From: Papilionanthe hookeriana x Papilionanthe teres
Taxonomy: Eukaryota; Streptophyta; Magnoliopsida; Asparagales; Orchidaceae
Assembly: GCA_022702705.1 (NCBI GenBank)
Contig: CM040431.1
Span: 25,809,623-25,873,622, forward strand
Reading direction: 5' to 3'
DNA: 64,000 bases
Position 1 is the stretch's first letter; every line of letters begins with the position of its first letter. Positions 55,293 through 64,000 of the stretch are shown here, piece after piece. A program made the translations under genes and the position numbers. The notes under the pieces were generated by a model. It had not been told where the DNA came from, ran no database searches, and was given only the letters and a program-made list of their open reading frames with translations.

Positions 55293-58102
55293 TGTAATAG
55301 CCATATAAAAAATTAATAATAATAATAATTAAATAAAATAAATTGTATCTAAGGGATGGGTCAAGTAGATGAATTGGTTTGAAACACTATCTCGATAGTT
55401 ATGTGATAAATGTCGTGTGATGAATGTCCAGCGACCTAATTAAACAAAATGAGAAACAACAATAAAGAAGTCGAGAGTGAGGAAAGGGAAGATGCAGAGT
55501 GCAAAAAAGAAGATGATGAAGAAAAGGAGGTGACATAAAGCATAGTCGAAGTGCATGCGAGAGATAAGGTAAGGAGAAGGAAATTACATGCAATTAGGGC
55601 AAGCGCTCGTGAGATGAAGACGATATCGTTGAGGAGTTCTTGCGCGTGAAGGAAGGAGAAGAGGTGCAGGATTACTGCCCACAGTGTTGACACCACTACT
55701 GGTGTGTCACTGTAGTAGACAAGCAAGAGTTAGCGCTTCTACAAGCAAGAGTTAGTGCTTGTGCATCTTGTGAGAGGAAAAATAAAGATTACAGCTTGCA
55801 GCAATATTGCTACACACGAACTATGAGAGGAAGAGGGACAGTGTGAACCCTAGAGATTTAGTACAGGTTCTTTGTGTGAGTCCTACATGCTAGCAAAAGA
55901 AGAGAGAGAAAGCCTTAGGCGAGAGACGCGAATAAAAAAGCTGCACGTGTGAGGCAGTGTGAGTGCATAACTCTAGCTTTTAGGAAGAATTGTTTTGACT
56001 CGGTTCTTGCATGTAGAAGGAGACCGAAGGAAGAATGATCATGCGTGCTCTATTCGGTCGAGCTGAGATCGAAGGAAGAGGAAGAAAAGGCATCAAATGT
56101 GTGTGGGTTACGATAACTAACTGAAGCTCGGAGGTAAGTTATCAGATTTTTCATGTTTTCAACATATAAATTTCACTGATTAAATAGGTTATAATTTTAA
56201 CAATTAAAATTTTATAAATTCAAAAAAGATATTGTAAGTAGAAAATTGTGTGGGAAGGACTATTGATTCTAGCAAATTTTTGTAAGGTGTGTTTGGACTT
56301 ATATTATAATTTGATCATTGAATTTCATATGTATATTTAAGTTTATTCTTTAAGTGTTAATTGTAAATGTAATTAAAATCAGGAAATACTTGAGGTAAGG
56401 GAGATATAATTTTGAGATCGAGGGGGGGGGTGAATCACTTTAAAAGATAATGTATGTTTAAGGTTTTATTACTTTTCAAAATAATTAGCAGGATAAATAT
56501 ATGTAATAAATGTTAATATTATGTTCTATACCGTCGGGGATTGACGAACTTCTGAGGATTTAAAAATTTAGGAGATTATTACATCAATTAAGGTGAATAA
56601 TTATATTTTTAAATTTAAGTAATTTTCATTATTTCTAAATGAATGCTTGATTTTATTTATGCTATGTTCCAATGAGCTTTAGATTATAACATATTTTTTA
56701 TATTGTTAGATAAAAAAAGTATGCATGCTAAATAGTTGTGTTATAGTTATTTTAATAAGAATTCGCTGCATTATATTTCTTTAAGATGCCACATTATCGC
56801 ATGACAATTAAATTCTAGTATAGGTGCATGTATGATGATGCTGAGCACCCTAAGATAGGAGAGAGGGGTGGGTGGTTGAACCAGTTTAGCCAAGGGTAAG
56901 GCAGGGTCGACCAGCGCAAATTAATGAATCAGGGTTGTTGTCCAAGGGAAGGGGCCTCCCCCTCCAGCGCTCCAACCTGCCATCACATACCCTTTCAACA
57001 CCACTATCTATCATCGATGCCCCTCTCCCCTACTCCTATTGTTGTCGCAACCTCCCCAAACCACCATTCATCGATTGTCAAGCCAGTGTTCACCCCTTTT
57101 GACCTCGCCCAAGAGAGTTGTTTGTGTTTTATGTTGTTTTAAGAGTAGTCGTTGTAATCCCCTTTGAATTTCAACAATAATATTTGTGTTTTCGTTGTAG
57201 TTTGTATTATCTTAGCTATCATATAAGTTTATTTCATGACCTATAGATTCAGTAATATTACATTTATTCATTAGTAAATAGAGATAAAGTATTGCAAAAG
57301 AAAAAAATTTATGAATGAAAAATGAAAAAAATGTATATATGAATGTTTGTATGTGCATGTCAAGAGATGTTCACCCCTTTATAGTACAAGCAGAGAACGT
57401 CATTATACCCGTGCGCATGGATGTTATCCTACCACTCGAGACAATTTTAACGTTTAGATCACTAATCGTTGTGCCAACAAGATAATATCGATTAGAAGCG
57501 AGTAAACACCTTTCCACCTCAGACAATCGTATAAATTATATCACGAATCGCTCTGTCGATAGAATAATATCGGCCAGAGATATGTTATGTTATGTTTGGA
57601 CGGTGATCCTAAGACAGATGTGAATGCTAATAATATAAAGTAAAAGTAAGATTAAAATTAAGGCAAATATAAGTTTTGGATTATTCTAATTGAGTAAATG
57701 TCATGGACACTCACATTAGATTGTTATAAGATCTCATATATTGATGTACGGAAGACCAGCATGCACATTGTTTTGTTTTCCTTGAGTTACTATAATTTAA
57801 ATGTGTGATTGCTCATGAGTTATCTTTAAATAACTCATTATATTAGTTTAATATTTTTCAGATTTTAAGCTTTTAAATAAGAAGAATAGAAGAGGAATAA
57901 ATATGTACAAAAGGTGATGTCAGAAACTTGAAAGGTAACTATTTTTACATTTTAATTAAATTACTTCTTTAGTGACTATTTTATGTAAATTCTAAATAAT
58001 AAACCGTTCGTGATAGAATTAGAATAATAAAAAACTATTTTCCACCGTCCAATCGTCTATTCCCTTCTTGGTTAACTCCAAGCCCCGGGCCGAGTTGTAA
58101 CA
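55293..58102 (+). mobile_element. solo LTR, family C, copy 2 (2.8 kb)
   Basis: It starts TGTAATAGCC and ends GAGTTGTAACA, with 5-bp near-duplications GGTAC/AGTAC outside. It has an internal tandem array at about 57400-57600 and no coding sequence. It is the inverse-orientation counterpart of 25225-27545. It lies inside the Athila-type element, so it inserted later and then lost its internal part by LTR-LTR recombination. Confidence 0.75.
57400..57600. repeat. tandem units in solo LTR copy 2
   Basis: Two clear units (about 57435-57500 and 57515-57585) with ATCAC(T/G)AATCG(T/C)T(G/C)TG(C/T)C and ATAATATCG(A/G)-(T/C)AGA blocks. They are the reverse complement of the three-unit array at 25781-26010. 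Confidence 0.65.
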
Positions 58103-58107
58103 AGTAC
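58103..58107. repeat. target-site duplication AGTAC (right)
   Basis: It pairs with GGTAC at 55288-55292. Confidence 0.65.
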
Positions 58108-58389
58108 CAAGATAAACAAAAATTAAATAAAATTTCAAGCAAGCATTTCACAAAAATAAAGACACAAAAAATATCACTTAGAGCAGATCATTAAATACCA
58201 TTATAAATAAAAAGTTCTCAACAACACATCACAAATCCAGAATCCTACCACATCACAAATATAACACAAATCTCTAAAGTTTGGGGAAACTATAAACCAA
58301 TAAAAGAGCAAAATCACAACATGAAATGAAACAACAACATTCAAATAGAATCAAGCCAGTGTCCAAAAGGTTCATCACATCAAACTACT

Positions 58390-59493
58390 CTTCATCTTCC
58401 TTGTCGTCATCTTCCTCCATTGGTTGATGGTATCATCGTAAAGCCTGAAAGGTGTAGGGAACACTACCGGATCCGAACCCACCTTTCACTGGTCGCGCCA
58501 ATACATCTCATGTTCTGCAACGTGATATTGTGTCAGATAGTGAAACTAAAACATATGTTGCCCGACATAGTGGTGTGATCGCTCAACAATATCATACAAT
58601 TCCCATTGGATAATAACGGAGTCCTAGGAGAGTGTATCAAGGCGCTTCGAGATCACGACAATGGAAGCAGTGGATCGAAGATGAGGAGTAGGATTGCACG
58701 AACTCTCACCTCTCTCAAAGGAAGTACTACTATAAGTCCCAATATTCTTCTTTGAAATGAGATTCAGGGACTTTTTGAGGCAGCCACAGCTATTTGAAGA
58801 AGTAGCTATGAAGCTGTTGTAGAAAAAATTATTTTTTAAAAAGTTACGGTGGCTATTACAAATTTATTTTATTTTCAAAAAGTCAGATCACAGTTTTATG
58901 GCAACCACCATAAGTTAACGGCTCGGGTTAAGAAAAGTAATTTTCTACCACTGAAATTTCTAAAGAGCAGCAAAAAAACAGTTCCTCAAACAGAACTGTG
59001 GTGGCAGTCTGAACAACCAAGCAGGCAGAAAGTTGTCCCAAATAGACCGTAAGAGAATGCAATTGCTCTTCTCATTTATCATATCTAACTCCAACCTTCA
59101 AACAGAAACCACAAATCTCAGCACAGCTCTTTATCTCTTCAACTTATTGAGATTCGTAAAAGGCATAAGATTGGCAGAAGTAACGTAATGTCAAGCTTTA
59201 AACCCAGTATTCAAGGCGGAGGCTGGGAAATTAATCTTCATGTCATCACGAATCCTCCAAACACCATGATCATCAGTCGAAAATCCTATGATTTCATCTG
59301 AGTCAGAATCGGAAGGCATAAAAGAATAACAAAAATCATTTGGGACATCATGAAAAGCAAAGAGTGAATTGATTTTTGAAGAATTAAAATCCACCTGCTG
59401 CTCTCTCATGAATACACTTTCTCCACTATGCTCCATATTAGCAAAAAATTCTCTTACAACAGAACTTATCGCCACCCGAGTTTCATAACACAA
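58390..59493 (-). pseudogene. extra ORF downstream of pol, 'putative plant transposon protein' type
   Basis: The frame 59493-59191 reads SSVVREFFANMEHSGESVFM, QQVDFNSSKINSLFAFHDVP and onward. It matches the VREFYAN-x-VFVRGKxVxFxxxAIN-x-FGLPD pattern of a domain annotated in plants as putative transposon protein and carried by Athila-like elements (recalled family, not searched). A related broken frame continues to about 58390 (WELYDIVERSHHYVGQHMF, QYHVAEHEMYWRDQ, FPTPFRLYDDTINQW). Its position after integrase corresponds to where Athila elements carry their additional ORF. Interrupted by stops. Confidence 0.55.
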
Positions 59494-60449
59494 TTTCTCT
59501 CAATCACTCTTTGTGATAACTCCTACAATACCACCAAGCTGAATAAAACCACTTTCAAGAATAAACTGCTCTGATACCAAGAAATCGTTATAGCGATCTG
59601 CTTTAGCACTTAGAATTTCTTGGCATCAAATGGAGTTTTTTTGTTTTTCGCCATAATTTTTGGTGTCATGAGATCAAGGAAATTGGGTAAATAACAAAGG
59701 AATGTGAGGTAGGAGATGAGGAGATCAATAAAAATGAGAGATTTGAGAGAAGCGCGTGAAGATTTCAAAGGAAATAAGGAAATGAAATGAAAAGATTAAT
59801 CGAAATAAAGATTAAAGAAAGGAGGATCTCACCTACAAGCTAAGGAATCCTTCTCCTTCTCGCTTTCCTTCTCCTTCTTTTTTCTTCGTTCGAATGATTT
59901 TTCTTCAGAAAGTTAGGGTTATGAGTAGAGTAGTTTGATCAAGGGAATGAACAGAAAAGGATATTCGCGCCTCTTAATAAAGGTCTCGGGGCCTAGGTGC
60001 AGTGCCTAAACACTAAAACATATCAAGATTTAGAAACAGTGTGGCGCCAAGACGCCAAGCCAAAGAGTTGGAGCGCTCCAAACTTGTGCAGGGCCGCCAC
60101 TAGGCACTATGCAGTGGCGTTGGGCTCCCATTCTGAAAAAAATCATACATTGAGTAAGCAATCGTGTCGATTCACATGAAGCATCCAATCAAAACATAAC
60201 ATACATCACATTACAAATCAAAAGCTAAAACAACAAAAACAAAAGCAAATCAAACCATAACATAATACTTGGGTTGCTTCTCAAAAACCGCTTGGTTTCA
60301 TGTCCTCAGCCAGACAATGTAAGCTTAATTATTTAGAATGATCCAAAAACAGAGTTTTTCTACGGCCCATTTTATCGCCCTTTAAATACATCTTTAGTCC
60401 TGGTCATTAATCTTATACACCCTAGCAGTCACTTTATCCATAATATCAA

Positions 60450-61500
60450 CAACTCCAAATAAGTAGCGTTAAAGTAACTAAAATAATTTTAATTTTAAAT
60501 TATACAATAAAAGTTCTTGTCCGGGTGCAAAATTTTCCCTTACAAGCTTCTGATCATGACATTTCTTCATTCGCTCTTTATAAATCCTAAAAACACTTGT
60601 AATTTTCCACTCTAATCTCATCTAATCTATTCAACTTTAATAACTTTTATTATCGAATCTTTAATATTGTAGTTAAATTCTTTAACCACCCAACAGGCAT
60701 TTCCAAAAATCAACCTATATAGGGGCATTTCGAAAGGTGTCTTCTAAGCTATCCTATATGCCCATAAAATATCATCTAACCTAAGAGACCAATCCTTCCT
60801 ACTTGATTAACAATTTTTTTCTAGCATTCTCTTGATCTCCCTATTTGATACTTTTGCTAATCCACTATTTTAAAGATGATTATCAGAATAAATTTTATGT
60901 TAAATTCAAAATTTAATCATTAGTGTCTCAATTCTTTTATTGCAAAAATGGCTTCCCGCATCACTAATTATAACCCTAGGTGTTCCAAATCTACTAAAAA
61001 TATTCTTTTCAAAAAACTCAGAACACTCTATGAATCACATTTTGATAAAGTCACTGCTTCAATCTATTTTGAGACATAGTTTACCACTACCATGATATAA
61101 AATTTACCTGGTGAATGCACCCATGAAATCTATCCACAAGCATCGAATGTTTCAATCTCCAAAATTTAATTTAAGGGCATCTTATCTTTTCTAGAAATAT
61201 AGTTCTTCCTTTAACACTGATCACATTTCTTAATATAAACATTAAATAGGGTCGGTCAGTAAAATCCTGATTGCAAAACTTTAACAGTTGATCTAAATCC
61301 TCTGAAATGCCTACCAAATTCAAAATTGTGGTAGGCTATTAATAATCGCATAGACTTCTTTTAAAAGGACAAACCTCCAAGTAATTTGATCATTGCATTT
61401 TCTAACAAAGTATATCACTCATCCTAAAAGTAAAATCTAGCGTCAAAAATAAATTTCTCCTGGTTAAACGACATATCAAAAGATATGATAAGATTAATGA
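60450..61500 (-). pseudogene. Athila-type integrase, degenerate
   Basis: Minus-strand translation of about 61080-60915 gives FEKNIFSRFGTPRVIISDAG followed by SHFCNK, the second catalytic D block of gypsy integrases. The neighbouring core and zinc region are recognisable only in pieces (VDYVSKWVEA-like sequence broken by stops). It follows RNase H on the minus strand. Confidence 0.75.
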
Positions 61501-61671
61501 TAAAGTTCATTATGTCAGCATGAATGATTTTTTCAGCAATAGTAAGCAATTCATCAAAAAATTATCATTAATTTATTCAAGAAGTTCAGAAGAATTTTCC
61601 TATTCTAAACGAGACAAGTGGTATCTACTTAGTTTTCAACGTCTCTCCTATCGAATCTCTATCTTGAATTC

Positions 61672-62100
61672 CTATAACAGAAGTATCCAACGAATCAATC
61701 GAGATTTAGTATTATTTTTAGGTATAAGGTATTTAAATACAGAGTGGTCGGTATAGACTTTAACTTCATTTCCTATTAGATGTGACCAAAACTTGTCAAA
61801 TGCAAATATTATAGCAAGTAACTCCTCAGTGGTGGTATAATTCACTTGTGCTTCATTCAAGATTCTACTCTCATAGTATATCACATGAAAAATCTTATAT
61901 TTTTGTTGTTCTAGCACAGTCTCTACAACGTAATCACGAGCATCACACATAAGTTCAAAAGAAATCTCTCATTCTGATGCAACAATAATTGGTGCAATGA
62001 CAAATTTTTCTTTTAAACATACAAAAAGCTAGGCATTTTTCATCAAACTCAATAGGCGTGTCCTCTAACAAATGACAAATGGCTTGGATATCTTAGAGAA
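61672..62100 (-). pseudogene. Athila-type RNase H
   Basis: The frame 61950-61672 reads MCDARDYVVETVLEQQKYKI, HVIYYESRILNEAQVNYTTT, EELLAIIFAFDKFWSHLIGN and VYTDHSVFKYLIPKNNTKSR, closely matching the RT-linked RNase H of Athila elements, with the catalytic D, E and D positions visible. Flanked by frame breaks. Confidence 0.85.
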
Positions 62101-62299
62101 GCCCTGAATTTATCTACTATAGATCCTTCCTCCCCAAGAAAGCTCCTAATTCCTCTAACAAATGTAGGAGGATATAGATTTTCTATAACTTAATTTTTGT
62201 CTGATCTGCTTACATCCATTTCTCCGATAATTTCACCCAAGGACTATACCATTACAAACTATAAATCAACACTTTTTTAGTTCAGCACAAGATCTGTCT

Positions 62300-63107
62300 C
62301 TTTACATCTTTGCAAAACCCTTGCTAAGTGTTTAAGATAAGCATCAAAAGATACACCAAACACTAAAAAATCGTCGATGAAAACTCATCTGTTTTCTATC
62401 AAATTTGAGAAAATTGTTATCAAACATCTCTAAAAAGACGCAGGGGCATTACAAAGTCCAAATGACATCCACTTACAAGAATATGTTTCATAAGGACTAG
62501 TAAAAGTGGTCTTATCCTGATCTTCTAGAGCTAAAGAAATTGATGGTAACCAACATATCCATCTAAAAAATAGTATTACGAGTGTTTTGCCAATCTATCC
62601 AACATATGGTCAAGAAAGGGCAACAAAAATAATCTTTCATAGTGGCTTTGTTCAATTTTCTATAGTCTACACATATCCTACACCTTTGTGACACTCATAA
62701 TGGGTATAAATTTTTTCTAGTCATTTTTCACTACACTCACTCATCGTTTCTTAGAAAAAAATGTATAGGGCTAACCTAACACTATCTGAAATAGGATAGA
62801 TGATTCCTACATCTAACAATTTTAAGATTTTCACTATTTCATTCATAACGACGTATAGCCTCCTTTGGGGATCAGGTTTGAGTTGATAGTTTTCTTCCAT
62901 CAAAATTCTATGCATGCAAAGTGAAGGGCTTACACCATTTATATCAGCAATAGCCCACCTAAAAGTTTTCCTAAAATTCCTCAGTGCCTTCATCAACTTT
63001 GTTTCTTGCAGAATATTCTCCCAAAAATGGGCAAAGTAGAAAATTCTCCAAAAATACATATTTAAGGTGTCTTGGGGGAACCTTAAGTTCTTTTTCAAGT
63101 GCTTCAA
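62300..63107 (-). pseudogene. Athila-type reverse transcriptase, degenerate
   Basis: The start is in 63107-62751 (AIADINGVSPSLCMHRILME, then RRLYVVMNEIVKILKLLDVG and IIYPISDS). The catalytic block VFIDDFLVFG is at about 62390-62360 (FIDD in place of FMDD). Stops and indels lie between. Confidence 0.85.
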
Positions 63108-63399
63108 CTACAATTGGTACTAAAGTTTGAGAAGCAGTTGAGGGGTCTAACATGTTAACCATATACCTGATCACTCTAGGGATTGCATACAATAGTAGAG
63201 CATATTCTCCCTTATGGTCTTTACTATCTTCCTCAACTAATCCATACTCTCCTGGATCAACCTCAAAAGTATCCTAAAATTGGCTTCTAATCAACACATC
63301 CACCAAGTCTAACCTATAGCATGAATCATCACTAGAGACTTGTGGGCATTTATCGATTTCAGAACATTAAATATCACATCTTTGTCATTAACCCACACA

Positions 63400-64000
63400 G
63401 TCAATTCTCCCTTTTGAATATCAATCGCTCTTCTTGTGACTATAAAAGATCTAAAATTATGGGAATCTCATCTTCCTCCTTATCCAAAACTATGAAAGTT
63501 GCAAGGAAGATAAATCTATCCATCATAACGAAGATATTTTCTATAACCCCCTAGTATAAGTCAAGGATCGACCAACAAGTTGAAGAGTTACAGTGGTAAT
63601 ATGGACCTCTCCTAGTTCTAATCTCCTAAAAATTGATAGGGGCATAAGGTTTATACTGGTTCCAAAATCACATAAGCTTTCCTAAAAAAACCTTTCTCTT
63701 ATATCACAGGGGATGATAAAATTACACAGGTTCTTAAGTTTCTGAGCAAGCTTCTTTTGGAGAATAACACTAAACTCATCATCAAAAGCTACAATCTCAA
63801 ATATGATTTAGTTTCTTTTTCTTGTTGAGAATGTCTTTCATGAATTTGACATAGCTGAGCATTTGCTCTAAAGCTTTATTGAAATGAATGTTAATTGTAA
63901 GCTTTTAAAATACTTCCAAAACCTTAAAAATATTGATCAAACATGTGTTTTTTAAGCCTCTGGGGAAATGGTGGAGATGATCTTTCTAGTTCCTTCCTTG
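63400..64000 (-). pseudogene. Athila-type gag end and protease, degenerate
   Basis: From the edge inward: PPFPQRLKK, ALEQMLSYVKFMKDILNKKK, DDEFSVILQKKLAQKLKNLC, then the protease active-site region SLCDFGTSINLMPLSIFRRL (DFG where most have DLG), TTVTLQLVGRSL and FIVLDKEEDEIPIIL. The layout is that of Athila. Frameshifts separate the blocks. Confidence 0.8.

Larger units (their letters stand above)
52680..64000 (-). mobile_element. Athila-type Ty3/gypsy retrotransposon, truncated by window edge
   Basis: On the minus strand from the right edge: gag end and protease (64000-63400), RT (63107-62300), RNase H (62100-61670), integrase (about 61500-60450), an extra ORF region (59493-58390), an AT-rich tail interrupted by solo LTR 55293-58102, and a probable 3' LTR (about 54200-52690). 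The DLGAS-type protease, the RT start ADIKGISPSMCMHRILMEEN-like block and the RNase H block are characteristic of the Athila lineage (family knowledge). All frames are broken. The 5' LTR and most of gag lie outside the window. Confidence 0.8.

Overview
This window is plant nuclear DNA, most likely from a dicot (inference from AT-rich introns, the plant-specific retrotransposon lineages and a ZFN-type CCCH zinc-finger family). It is a repeat-dense stretch in which nested and solo LTR elements surround one partly duplicated host locus. Nearly every transposon reading frame is broken. The best-preserved coding sequence is a set of phase-0 exons on the minus strand, each carrying one CCCH zinc finger.

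Layout. (1) 514-17786: a decayed 17.3-kb Ty3/gypsy element of Tat type, read on the minus strand (gag, PR, RT, RNase H, INT from high to low coordinates). It has short LTRs at 514-781 and 17599-17786 and is flanked by TGAAC on both sides. Between INT and its 3' LTR lies a long antisense (plus-strand) coding tract, and inside that sit two LINE copies placed tail to tail (about 7.08-10.0 kb). Both are ORF1-only 'half-LINEs'. (2) 17837-23557: a 5.72-kb TG...CA element with no coding capacity and a perfect GGCTC target duplication, read as a giant solo LTR. A second copy in the opposite orientation lies at 29532-35259. (3) 25225-27545 and 55293-58102: two diverged solo LTRs of another family, each with a near-perfect 5-bp target duplication. 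(4) 27.5-50.8 kb: the host locus. A segment of about 5-6 kb is duplicated (unit 1: 27546-29531 plus 40768-43940; unit 2: about 44680-50790). In unit 2 one 396-bp zinc-finger exon with its intron is present three times in tandem, about 610 bp apart. Unit 1 is split by the second giant solo LTR and by a chromovirus (35274-40767, GCTTG duplication) inserted 9 bp beyond it; unit 2 preserves the matching empty site. (5) About 52.69-64 kb: an Athila-type gypsy element on the minus strand, running off the right edge (gag end, PR, RT, RNase H, INT, then an extra downstream ORF), with solo LTR 55293-58102 nested in its 3' region and a probable 3' LTR at about 52.69-54.2 kb.

How it fits together. The zinc-finger exons, from high to low coordinate, are 49955-49776, 49694-49536, 47357-46962, 46740-46345, 46124-45730 (frameshifted), 43115-42939, 42859-42701 and 28682-28275. 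All have AG/GT borders in phase 0, so any combination could splice in frame into a protein with repeated single-finger modules of about 112-136 residues. I found no first or last exon of a canonical ZFN gene, so this is either part of a larger gene extending outside the window or an array of partial copies. No tRNA, rRNA, CRISPR or prokaryotic feature was seen. All similarity statements come from reading the sequence; no search was run.
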